Positions 8,614 through 16,786 of a stretch of 56,031 bases of DNA are shown piece by piece. The first letter of the stretch is position 1, and each line of letters starts with the position of its first letter. Location: positions 1-56,031 of the forward strand of contig JAICOJ010000012.1 in NCBI GenBank assembly GCA_025930755.1, in the 5' to 3' direction. Position numbers and translations under genes: made by a program. Under the pieces are notes generated by a model that saw only the letters and a program-made list of their open reading frames with translations, was not told the DNA's origin and searched no databases. Source of the DNA: Gemmatimonadaceae bacterium. Its GTDB lineage: Bacteria > Gemmatimonadota > Gemmatimonadetes > Gemmatimonadales > Gemmatimonadaceae.

Positions 8614-9590
8614 TCGTCGATTTTCACAACCACTACTACCCCCCGCCCTACCTCGACGCCATCAAGGCCGGCGGGCTCAAGGTGCAGATGGACTACGACG
8701 CCCGGGGGAACCCGAGGCTCCATTACCCCGGCGACTACAACGTTCTCGTCCCGGGACACCGGGACCTCGACTTTCGCGAAGGGGTTCTCGACGAGCACGG
8801 GGTGACACACCAGATCCTGACGTTCACCACGCCTGGCGTGCATTACGAGGAACCGGCAACGGCCGTCCGCCTGGCTCGCATCGTCAATGATGCGTTCGCG
8901 GGTGAGATCTCCCGACGAAAGCATTTCTCGGCCCTCGCGACGCTGCCGCTGAACGACCCGCGCGCCTCGGTCGCGGAGCTCGAGCGAGCCATGCGCGAGC
9001 TGGGACTTCGCGGCGCGATGGTGTTCAGCAACGTGAATGGCGTTGGCCTCGACGAACCGGCCTACATGCCGCTCTGGGAAAGAGCCAACGAGCTCGGCGC
9101 GGTCATCTACATCCACCCCGCCCATCCGGTGGGCGTCGAGGCGATGGAGAAGTACTGGCTCATGCCGCTGGTGGGATTTCTCATGGACACCACCCTGGCG
9201 GCGGGAAAGCTCGTGTTCAGCGGAATCGTCGAGCGCTTCCCGCGGATCACGTGGGTGCTCACACACATGGGAGGTGCGGTGCCGTACCTCGCCGAGCGCA
9301 TGGACCGGGGCTACGAGGCGTTCGCCGAGTGCCGCGCCAACATCACGCGGAAGCCGAGCGAGTACTTGAAGCGCTTCTACTACGACACCGTCAACTTCGA
9401 CCCCGCCGCACAGCGGCTCGCGATCGAGTTTGCCGGCGTCGACCACATCGTGGCCGGCAGCGACTACCCGCACCAGATTGGAAGCATCCCGAAGATGCTG
9501 TCGAGCATCCGCGGTCTTCCAATCACCGATGCCGAGCGTGCGAAGATCCTCGGCGGGAACGCCGCTCGGCTCCTCCGCCTCAGCGCATAG
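8610..9590 (+). CDS. amidohydrolase-superfamily decarboxylase-like enzyme (ACMSD family)
   Basis: 326 residues from a GTG overlapping the permease stop. The start VIVDFHNHYYPPPYLDAI carries the metal-binding HxH of strand 1. Later metal and catalytic blocks are VIYIHPAHPVG, WVLTHMGGAVPYL and AGSDYPHQIGS, the order expected of the aminocarboxymuconate-semialdehyde decarboxylase and amidohydrolase-2 family. These enzymes catalyse non-oxidative decarboxylation or hydrolysis of ring-derived acids with a zinc or manganese ion in a TIM barrel. The closest named function is decarboxylation in tryptophan or nitroaromatic breakdown, but no other gene of those pathways is nearby. The end overlaps the convergent gene by 11 bp. 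Confidence 0.85.
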   Translation: MIVDFHNHYYPPPYLDAIKAGGLKVQMDYDARGNPRLHYPGDYNVLVPGHRDLDFREGVLDEHGVTHQILTFTTPGVHYEEPATAVRLARIVNDAFAGEISRRKHFSALATLPLNDPRASVAELERAMRELGLRGAMVFSNVNGVGLDEPAYMPLWERANELGAVIYIHPAHPVGVEAMEKYWLMPLVGFLMDTTLAAGKLVFSGIVERFPRITWVLTHMGGAVPYLAERMDRGYEAFAECRANITRKPSEYLKRFYYDTVNFDPAAQRLAIEFAGVDHIVAGSDYPHQIGSIPKMLSSIRGLPITDAERAKILGGNAARLLRLSA

Positions 9591-11718
9591 CGCGAGACGC
9601 CGCCTGCAGCTGCTCCGAGGGCGAAGGCGGAATTACGCCGAGCATGATGCCGAAGCCGGAATGACCCGGACTCGGTCCATACGACTGGAGGTTCTCGACG
9701 CGGAGGAGCACGCGGCCGGTGACATTGCCGGTGGTGACCTCCTCATGCCTCGTGATGACGGTCGACACGATGACGCCGATGAGCTCACCGAGCTCGTCAG
9801 GCGGCCGGGTGGAGTTTCCGCCCCCGGCGATCCATGCATCGTCGATCACCGTATGGGCGTATCCCTTGAAGCTGGCGTTGGCGGTGAAGTCGCCGCCCGT
9901 CACCTGCTTGTGCCACTGACTACCCCAGAAGTTGTAGCGGCCGCCGACCGCCACGCCGCCGGCGTTGCCGCCCCAGATGACGAACGTCGTCGGAAGGTAG
10001 ACGAATACGTGCTGTGTCGCCGACGACGGGAGGTACACCGGGCTCCCCGCGTATTCGACGAGCACATCATGCTCGCCGTTCGGCAGGATCGTTTCGGCGA
10101 TGCCGCTGCCGTCGGTGGTGTCGAACGCCACCAGCACCGCGCCGCCGCTGCTCGTGGCGGTGAAGCGAATCTCGGCGTCCGCGATTCGACTCCCGTCGAA
10201 GCTTTCCGTCAACCGCACCTGCACCGGCATGCCCTGCTCGAGCACCGGCGGCGAGATGACGGTCAGTGTCGTGGGAGCGGGCGCCACCTCGAAAACCGCG
10301 ACCGTGTCGAGGGTCGGCTGGTGCAGGAATGCGGCGAGATTTTCCGGGTCGGTCGCCAGCGTGAAGCCGAACTCGTTCGGGTACGGCGTGCTGACTGGCG
10401 CGAAGGGGCCGGTGCTGATGGGAATGGTCGGGGAGGTCCAGAGGTTGATTCCCCCGACGAGGTCGATCTTGAAGTAGATGCCGACGGTCAACGTCGGCGT
10501 CCACGAGAATTCCCTGTACGTAACGACGACGAAGGTGGAGTCGGGCCTGATGGTCCGCGTATCATCGGGTCCCTCGAAATCGAAGATGGATCCGATGCCG
10601 CCGATTTGCCCGCTGGCGCCATGCGCCTGCACGACCGCCTGGAAGGGCTCGCCGAGCAGCGCCAGATCCTCGCAAATCCCCAGCGACACCGGGTCCACCG
10701 GCAGGTCGACGGGGATGATTCCGATACTCGGGCAGGCGACCTCACCGATCTGAAGCTCCTGATCGGGCCGCAGCGGCCCGGCTCCGGTGGTCTGATGGGC
10801 CGTGGTGAGGATGTTGAGATGCTGCGTCCCGGCGTCGAAGCATCCGAAGGGATTGCACAGCTCGAGGTCCACCCCGACGTCGACGCCGAGGCCGCCGGTA
10901 AAGGTGAACGCCGTTCCCAGCGCGGAGAGCGCCGTGAGACTGAACGCCACGGGGCCGGGAATGTGGTACGTGAGGCCGGGCGTGGAGGCCCCGAAGCGGA
11001 AGGGCCAGTCGAAGATCCAGCCCCCGAGCGCGACCGTATACGACACCTCGTCCACGAACCAGCAGCCGATAACCCCGCAGCCGATCGGGATATCGGGTAC
11101 GGCGATCCGGTCGGACACCGACGGCCCGCCATAGCATCCGTGGAACTCGTGGATGCGCGGGTGGGTGTAGTCCATGTTCTGACCGATGCATAACGACACG
11201 ACCTGGGCAGGCTCGATGGGTGCGTCGACCGCGCTCGCCGCTTCCAGCTCGCCGCGCGAGGGAGGGGAGACGGTCGCCGCCACCGTCGATGAACGCGTGC
11301 TGGCGAGATCGCTGATCACCGCCGCCTTGATGCTCCCATCCCGCGTCGGTCCAGCGACGACGAGCTTGGTGCCGAGGGGCACACCCCCGAGCGAGGAGGC
11401 GCGCCGTCCGTTCAGGTAGATCTCCGTCGACCCATCGACAACGATGGCCAGGTCATCGCCGATGCGGCCGATGGATGGCTGGTACCGCGCGGAGCGAACG
11501 CGTGGGTCGGCCGCCCCTTCGAACTCGAACCCCTGCTGCATGAGCACCAGGCCCGATTCCGTTCGGCGGGTGAGGGTTCCGAGAACGGCGACCCCCGCGT
11601 CGCGCCCCGCGGTCGGCGCGATCTCCCGGCTGGTGTCATCCCGGGGCGCAGCCGGATTGTCGGCGCACGCGGCGAGGGAGACTACCCCCGCCATCACCAG
11701 CAGTGTGCGGCAGCTCAT
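9580..11718 (-). CDS. large exported lipoprotein with an Ig-like domain, function unknown
   Basis: The ATG at 11718 is preferred over upstream in-frame starts because it opens a signal peptide ending in a lipobox (GVVSLAACADN). This gives 712 residues. After a low-complexity linker there is a small beta-rich region (VLGTLTRRTESGLVLMQQGF), then a central region with paired cysteines (GCGVIGCWF, CNPFGCF) suggesting disulphides. Residues about 520-610 (LTVISPPVLEQGMPVQVRLT) have the pattern of a bacterial Ig-like fold. I do not recognise the whole protein. The cysteine pairs and secretion point to a periplasmic or surface location. It is transcribed divergently from the cyclophilin gene. Confidence 0.7.
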   Translation of the reverse strand: MSCRTLLVMAGVVSLAACADNPAAPRDDTSREIAPTAGRDAGVAVLGTLTRRTESGLVLMQQGFEFEGAADPRVRSARYQPSIGRIGDDLAIVVDGSTEIYLNGRRASSLGGVPLGTKLVVAGPTRDGSIKAAVISDLASTRSSTVAATVSPPSRGELEAASAVDAPIEPAQVVSLCIGQNMDYTHPRIHEFHGCYGGPSVSDRIAVPDIPIGCGVIGCWFVDEVSYTVALGGWIFDWPFRFGASTPGLTYHIPGPVAFSLTALSALGTAFTFTGGLGVDVGVDLELCNPFGCFDAGTQHLNILTTAHQTTGAGPLRPDQELQIGEVACPSIGIIPVDLPVDPVSLGICEDLALLGEPFQAVVQAHGASGQIGGIGSIFDFEGPDDTRTIRPDSTFVVVTYREFSWTPTLTVGIYFKIDLVGGINLWTSPTIPISTGPFAPVSTPYPNEFGFTLATDPENLAAFLHQPTLDTVAVFEVAPAPTTLTVISPPVLEQGMPVQVRLTESFDGSRIADAEIRFTATSSGGAVLVAFDTTDGSGIAETILPNGEHDVLVEYAGSPVYLPSSATQHVFVYLPTTFVIWGGNAGGVAVGGRYNFWGSQWHKQVTGGDFTANASFKGYAHTVIDDAWIAGGGNSTRPPDELGELIGVIVSTVITRHEEVTTGNVTGRVLLRVENLQSYGPSPGHSGFGIMLGVIPPSPSEQLQAASRAMR

Positions 11719-11897
11719 GCGGCGCGTCTCCCTCGTCGGAGTCCTGGCGTGGCGGCCTCTTCGCATCGGGGCGGCCGGGCACCTACTATAGCGCTCGAGG
11801 CGCGTGCGTGAAATAGATTCGGCAGGTTCTCGGGCCTCGCGCGTGAGGGTCCTCATTTCCACCACGTTGTCATCCCGCCAGACAGGGAGCTCACGTC

Positions 11898-12578
11898 ATG
11901 TCAGAACGTCCTGGGCGAGTACTGACCGCGCTGTCCCTCTGCCTGATCGCGGTCGGCTGCTCGAGGGAGTCCGCACCGCAGCGAGGCGATTCCGCCGATG
12001 CTGCTCCCCCGGCGGCGGGACCCGCGGCGCCCGACTCTTTCCGCGTCGCCTTCGAGACGACGCGCGGCGATTTTGTCGTCGACGTCTACCGGGCGTGGTC
12101 CCCTCGCGGAGCCGACCGCTTTCACGAGCTCGTCAACGCCGGGTACTTCACGGACGTCGCGTTCATCCGGGTCCTGCCGGGGTTCGTCGCGCAGTTCGGG
12201 ATGCACGGCGACCCGGAAGTGAATCGAAGGTGGGAGCGCCAGACCATCCTCGATGACCCGGTGGTGCAGAGCAACAAGCGGGGGACGATCGTCTTCGCGA
12301 CGAGCGGCCCGAACACGCGCGGCAACCAGTTCTTCATCAACTACGCCGACAACGCGCGCCTCGACGGGATGGGGTTCTCCCCGTTCGGGCGCGTGGCCCA
12401 GGGGATGAGCGTCGTCGACTCGATCTATGCCGGGTATGGTGAGACGCCCGATCAGGCGCGCATTGGGGCCGAGGGCAATGATTACCTGAAGCGACAGTTT
12501 CCGCGGCTCGACTACATCAAGGCCGCAAGGATCGTCGCCTCGGCGCAGCCAGGCACGAGCACCTCGGGGGCCCCATGA
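11898..12578 (+). CDS. peptidyl-prolyl cis-trans isomerase, cyclophilin type, lipoprotein
   Basis: 226 residues. A signal peptide with lipobox (CLIAVGCSRE) is followed by a linker and a cyclophilin domain: FHELVNAGYFTDVAFIRVLPGFVAQFG carries the active-site arginine and phenylalanine block, and GNQFFINYADNARLDG the second. It lacks the longer loops of eukaryotic cyclophilins, as is usual in bacteria. It catalyses proline isomerisation during folding of exported proteins, anchored to a membrane on the periplasmic side. Its TGA overlaps the ATG of the acylase gene (12575-12578), so the foldase may be made together with the exported acylase. Confidence 0.9.
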   Translation: MSERPGRVLTALSLCLIAVGCSRESAPQRGDSADAAPPAAGPAAPDSFRVAFETTRGDFVVDVYRAWSPRGADRFHELVNAGYFTDVAFIRVLPGFVAQFGMHGDPEVNRRWERQTILDDPVVQSNKRGTIVFATSGPNTRGNQFFINYADNARLDGMGFSPFGRVAQGMSVVDSIYAGYGETPDQARIGAEGNDYLKRQFPRLDYIKAARIVASAQPGTSTSGAP

Positions 12579-14665
12579 CTCGTTTTCATGCTCTCGGCAT
12601 CGCTGTAGGGCTGCTGTGCTGTGCTCCTCAGCGCGTCTCGCAATCGCCGACGAACGATCTCGCGGATCGCGTCACGATCTATCGCGACAAGTATGGCATC
12701 CCGCACGTGTTCGGCGAGACCGACGTCAGCACGATGTTCGGCTTCGCCTACGCCCAGGCGGAAGACAATTTCTGGCGCCTCGAGGAGAACTACATCCGCT
12801 CGCTCGGGCGTCGCGCCGAGGTCGAGGGTGAAGATGGGCTGGTCAACGATCGCCGGAACCGGACGCTGGAGATTCCGCGCCTCGCTCGGAACGAGTACGC
12901 ACGGATGTCGCCGCAGATGCGCGCGCTGCTCGATGGGTTCGCCGCGGGGCTGAACGCGTATCTCGCCGATCATCCCGAGGTGCGTCCGCGGCTCCTCACT
13001 CGCTTCGAGCCCTGGTATCCGCTCGCCTTCATTCGTTACAACTACTATCAAAACGGCTTCTTCTGGGCCGCCGGGCTTCGCCCCAGCGAGCTCGAGGTCG
13101 CCGTCGACGATGTAACGCTCGGCTCGAAGGATCTTGGATCGAACGGATGGGTCATCGGGCCAGGCAAGAGCGCGACCGGCCACGCGATGCTGTTCATCAA
13201 TCCACACCTGCCGTTCTTCGGCTCCGGTCAGGTGTACGAGGGGCACATCAGGAGCGATGAAGGGTGGAACTTCACCGGCTACACGCGCCTCGGGTTTCCC
13301 TTTCCATACGTCGGACATAACGAGTCGCTCGGCTGGGTGAGTACCGACAACGCCGCCGATCAGACCGATCTCTATCTCGAGACGTTCGATGACCCCGCGC
13401 GCCCGCTCGCGTACCGGTATGGAACTGGCTATCGCGAGGCCACGGCCTGGGTCGACACGATTGTCGTCAGGACCGCAGCCGGTCTCGAGCCGCGGGCGTT
13501 CACATTCCGGAAGACGCACCACGGGCCCATCCTCGGGATGCGCGACGGCAAGGCGCTCGCGCTGCGAATGGCGAAGCTCGAGAGCGACGGCTGGTTAGGC
13601 GAATGGTACGCCATGACCCGCGCGCGCCGAGTGGCCGAGCTCGAGGAGGCGATGCGGCCGTTGGACATGCTGTTCGGCAACGTCATGGCCGCCGACACGG
13701 AGGGGAACACCTTCTACCTCTATAACGCCGCCGTCCCGGTGCGCGATCCGCGCTTCGACTGGTCCACGGCCGTCGACGGCAGCGATCCGGCGACGGAATG
13801 GCGGGGCTACCACGCGATGGAGGACTTGCCGCGGCTCAGCAATCCATCAACCGGGTGGATGCAGAACTGCAACACGACGCCGTTCCTTCTCACCAGCACC
13901 GGCAACCCCGATTCCTCGAAGTTTCCACGGTACATGGTGCAGGAGGGCGACAATTGGCGCGGCCTCGTGTCGCGCCGGATTCTCGCCTCCACGCCGCGCT
14001 TCACGTGGGACGAGTGGGTTCGCGCCGCCTTCGACAACTACGTGATCGCCGCGGACTCCCTCCTGCCCGGGCTGGTGCGCGAGTTCACCAGTGACTCCGC
14101 GCGCTATACCCGGCTGGCACCGGTAATCGAGACGCTCGTGCGCTGGAACCGGCGAAGCGATACGACATCGGTGGCCATGACGCTGTTCGATCGTTGGCAG
14201 GAGGCGCATCGGCCCGGCATGACGAGGCTCGCAGCGCTGGACAGCGCGGTGGCGCGTGTGGAACGCGATTGGGGCACCTGGCGTGTGCGTTGGGGCGAGG
14301 TCAATCGGCTCCAGCGCATCGACGAGCGCGCCAGGGAGCGGTTCTCCGACGAGCGGCCGAGCATTCCGGTCATCGGCGTGGGCGGCCAGCACGGCGCCGT
14401 GTTTACCTACGTCGCGCAGCCAATGCCCGGCCAGAAGCGCCGCTACGGGGTCGCGGGTGGATCATACGTCAGCGTGGTGGAGTTCGGCCCCACGGTGCGA
14501 CGGCTTGCTGTGCACACCATGGGCGCGAGTGGCGACCCTCAGTCGCCGCACTACTTCGATCAGGCGCCGCTGTATGCGCGCGGTGAGTTCCGCCCCGCGT
14601 GGTTCACGCTCGAGGAAATCAAGGCGAACCTGGAACGGGAGTACAAGCCGAAGCGGGAGCCGTGA
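12575..14665 (+). CDS. penicillin acylase family N-terminal nucleophile hydrolase
   Basis: 696 residues with a hydrophobic export signal (LGIAVGLLCCAPQ). The alpha part contains VTIYRDKYGIPHVFGET and FGFAYAQAEDNFWRLE, both typical of the family. The autocatalytic cleavage site is LGSNGW, making Ser189 the new N-terminal nucleophile of the beta chain. Conserved GHNESLGWVSTDN and the HGP motif (KTHHGPI) follow. The class includes penicillin G acylases, cephalosporin acylases and acyl-homoserine-lactone acylases, all cleaving amides in the periplasm. Which amide is used here cannot be told. It is coupled to the upstream cyclophilin. Confidence 0.9.
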   Translation: MTRFHALGIAVGLLCCAPQRVSQSPTNDLADRVTIYRDKYGIPHVFGETDVSTMFGFAYAQAEDNFWRLEENYIRSLGRRAEVEGEDGLVNDRRNRTLEIPRLARNEYARMSPQMRALLDGFAAGLNAYLADHPEVRPRLLTRFEPWYPLAFIRYNYYQNGFFWAAGLRPSELEVAVDDVTLGSKDLGSNGWVIGPGKSATGHAMLFINPHLPFFGSGQVYEGHIRSDEGWNFTGYTRLGFPFPYVGHNESLGWVSTDNAADQTDLYLETFDDPARPLAYRYGTGYREATAWVDTIVVRTAAGLEPRAFTFRKTHHGPILGMRDGKALALRMAKLESDGWLGEWYAMTRARRVAELEEAMRPLDMLFGNVMAADTEGNTFYLYNAAVPVRDPRFDWSTAVDGSDPATEWRGYHAMEDLPRLSNPSTGWMQNCNTTPFLLTSTGNPDSSKFPRYMVQEGDNWRGLVSRRILASTPRFTWDEWVRAAFDNYVIAADSLLPGLVREFTSDSARYTRLAPVIETLVRWNRRSDTTSVAMTLFDRWQEAHRPGMTRLAALDSAVARVERDWGTWRVRWGEVNRLQRIDERARERFSDERPSIPVIGVGGQHGAVFTYVAQPMPGQKRRYGVAGGSYVSVVEFGPTVRRLAVHTMGASGDPQSPHYFDQAPLYARGEFRPAWFTLEEIKANLEREYKPKREP

Positions 14666-14791
14666 TGGCGCGGGACTACGCATCTGGCCAGCTCGGCTGG
14701 CCCGCGCAACGCTCGGCGTTGCCACCGCACACGCCCCAGTGAAGGCTGGAGCTACGCAGTCGTAGTCACACATCGACGCAAGGAGCTGCGC

Positions 14792-15268
14792 GTGCGAACT
14801 GTCACCGGTGCTGCGATCCTGCTCCTCGTTCTGGAGATGGGCTGTTCGCACGCGGCCCGCGAATCGGACGGTGAAATCATCGCCGGCCTCGACTCGCTGA
14901 ATACCCGCCTCGTCGAGGCGTATCGCACTCGCGACCCTCGGGCGTACGGAGCGTTGTACACCGACACCGCCGTGTTCGAATGGCCCGCCTTCAATACCGT
15001 TCGCGGACGCGCCGGGATGGAGGCGATGGCGCGCACCAACTGGCCCTCCCTCGACGACATGCGTCTCGAGGTTGCGGTAGCGTCTCGACGCGTCGCGCAG
15101 AACCATGCGACCGAGGTTGGGGCCTTCCGCCAATCCTGGCGCGACTCCGCTGGCGTGCGTATGACTGAGTTCGGTCGATACGTCACGATCCTGGCCCGCG
15201 ATGGAGATGGCACCTGGCGAATCGATCGGTTTTTCGGGTTCGCGGATTCCACACGACCTGCGAGGTAG
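14792..15268 (+). CDS. SnoaL/NTF2-like small exported lipoprotein
   Basis: 158 residues from a GTG preceded by GCAAGGAG. An N-terminal hydrophobic segment ends in a lipobox-like LEMGCSH. The rest reads as a cone-shaped NTF2-like fold: a helix with LNTRLVEAYRTRDPRAYGALYTDTAVF in its usual place, then strand motifs ending TWRIDRFFGFAD. Such proteins bind small ligands or act as ketosteroid-isomerase-like enzymes; the pattern is closest to DUF4440/SnoaL. The preceding gap (14666-14791) shows nothing else. The stop codon lies inside the arm of the palindrome that follows. Confidence 0.7.
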   Translation: MRTVTGAAILLLVLEMGCSHAARESDGEIIAGLDSLNTRLVEAYRTRDPRAYGALYTDTAVFEWPAFNTVRGRAGMEAMARTNWPSLDDMRLEVAVASRRVAQNHATEVGAFRQSWRDSAGVRMTEFGRYVTILARDGDGTWRIDRFFGFADSTRPAR

Positions 15269-15345
15269 TCGAGGATGTCGAGGTCACCGAGCCAACTGCT
15301 TTTCACCTCGACACCCTCGACGCCCGCGCCATCCTCGACGACCTC
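15262..15345. repeat. palindrome with GTCGAGG-word arms
   Basis: The left arm at 15262-15286 (gaggtagtcgaggatgtcga) pairs with 15304-15345. The outer 16 bp of the stem match with one difference; the inner part pairs after an insertion of about 16 bases in the right arm. It contains the TAG of the SnoaL-like gene, apparently from GAGGTCGTCGAGG with C changed to A, and precedes the GAGGAG ribosome site of the next gene. It uses the same vocabulary as the elements at 20649 and 25467. Confidence 0.7.
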
Positions 15346-15367
15346 TTCCACAACGAGGAGCAGCCAC

Positions 15368-16681
15368 ATGACAGAGGATCTCTCACGCCGTGAATTTCTG
15401 GGAGTCGGCGCCGTCGTTGCCGGCGCGTCGCTCGTCGGCACGCCGATCATTCCGAGCTCCTCGCCAGCGCGGCGAGCCCCGCAGGTTGCTCCCAGCAATC
15501 GAGTTCGATTCGGCATCATCGGGGTCGGCATGCAGGGATCGTCCCTGTTGGCCGAGTCGATCAAGTTCGCCGATGTCGAGTGTGTAGCCGCGTGTGATGT
15601 CTACGACGGGCGCCACACGCTCGCGCGGGAGATCGTTCGACCCGACTTGCCGGTCACGCGCCGCTACCAGCAGCTCCTCGAGGACAGAACGATCGACTGC
15701 CTCATCGTCGCCGTACCGGATCACTGGCACAAACAGATCGTGCTGGATGCGGTGAGCGCGGGAAAGGACGTCTACATCGAGAAGCCGATGTCTCACAATC
15801 CGGCCGATGGCGTCGCGATGGTCGAGGCGGCCAAAAGGAGCGGACGCATCGTTCAAGTCGGATCGCAGCGCGTCAGCTCGCAGATCTGCGCGAAGGCCAG
15901 GGAGCTCATCTCGAAAGGCACGCTCGGCGACCTGATGATGGTCGAGGCGTGGCTTGGCCGGAACAGCCCGAGTGGTGCGTGGCAATACCCGCCGCCGCCC
16001 GACCTCTCACCGCAGAACCTCGACTGGAACACCTGGCTCGGGACGGCCCCGAAGCGCCCCTTCGACCCCATCCTCTTTGCGCGGTGGCGTGCGTGGAAGG
16101 AATACGGCACGGGGGTCGCCGGCGACCTGCTCGTCCATCTGGTGAGCGGCTTCATCGTCATGACGGGGCTGAACCAGCCGCCGACGCAAACGATGACGGT
16201 CGGAGGGATTCGACGGTGGAAGGACGGGCGCAACACGCCTGATGTCCAGCTGGTCCAGTACTACTACGGTGACCTACCCGTCTCGATGCGTCTCAACCTG
16301 GGTACCTCGATCGAGGAGACCTATCGATTCCACGGATCGAAGGGCCTGCTCGAGGTAACGGCATCGTCGGTGACCTTCTCACCTCAGGTCGGGACGGATC
16401 AATCCCCCAGCTACTACGCCAGCAGCTTTCCGCGAGCGTTGCGCGAGGCCTACTTCGCCAAATGGCATGCGGAGAACGATCCCAGGCCGGGCCAGGCGCC
16501 GCTGTCCGAAGTGATCTCGTTCCGTGGCCCCGGCTACAACGACATCCGGCCGCACCTCTGGAATTTCTTCGACGCGGTCCGCACGCGGAAACCGGTGGTG
16601 GAGGACGCGGTGTTCGGTCACAACGCGGCACTCGCCTGTCACATGGCGAATGATTCGTACTACAAGCGGAGTGCGGTGTGA
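15368..16681 (+). CDS. Tat-exported Gfo/Idh/MocA-family oxidoreductase
   Basis: 437 residues from an ATG eight bases after GAGGAG. An upstream in-frame extension would run through the palindrome and is rejected. A twin-arginine signal (LSRREFLGVGAVVAGAS) precedes the dinucleotide-binding fold (RFGIIGVGMQGSSLLAES). The conserved IEKPMSHNPADG lysine motif near residue 140 is present, as is the C-terminal substrate-domain segment around HLWNFFDAVRTRKPVVED. The family oxidises or rearranges sugars and inositols with NAD(P) carried through export. The lysine motif supports catalysis. It is a single gene between two palindromes. Confidence 0.9.
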   Translation: MTEDLSRREFLGVGAVVAGASLVGTPIIPSSSPARRAPQVAPSNRVRFGIIGVGMQGSSLLAESIKFADVECVAACDVYDGRHTLAREIVRPDLPVTRRYQQLLEDRTIDCLIVAVPDHWHKQIVLDAVSAGKDVYIEKPMSHNPADGVAMVEAAKRSGRIVQVGSQRVSSQICAKARELISKGTLGDLMMVEAWLGRNSPSGAWQYPPPPDLSPQNLDWNTWLGTAPKRPFDPILFARWRAWKEYGTGVAGDLLVHLVSGFIVMTGLNQPPTQTMTVGGIRRWKDGRNTPDVQLVQYYYGDLPVSMRLNLGTSIEETYRFHGSKGLLEVTASSVTFSPQVGTDQSPSYYASSFPRALREAYFAKWHAENDPRPGQAPLSEVISFRGPGYNDIRPHLWNFFDAVRTRKPVVEDAVFGHNAALACHMANDSYYKRSAV

Positions 16682-16689
16682 AGGAACCA

Positions 16690-16786
16690 GGGCGCTGGGA
16701 AGGCGCTGGAGAAGGGCTGGAAGAGCGCTGGAAAAGCGCTGACGTCTGGCGCTATTCCAGCGTCCTTGGCGCTTCTCCAGCGCCTC
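16690..16786. repeat. palindrome with GCGCTGG-word arms between convergent genes
   Basis: The left arm 16701-16740 (aaggcgctggagaagggctg and on) pairs imperfectly with 16747-16786. The arms contain three or four repeats of GCGCTGG spaced about 10 bases. The right arm ends exactly before the TAA of the kinase gene (complement of 16787-16789). It is a likely two-way terminator. Confidence 0.75.
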
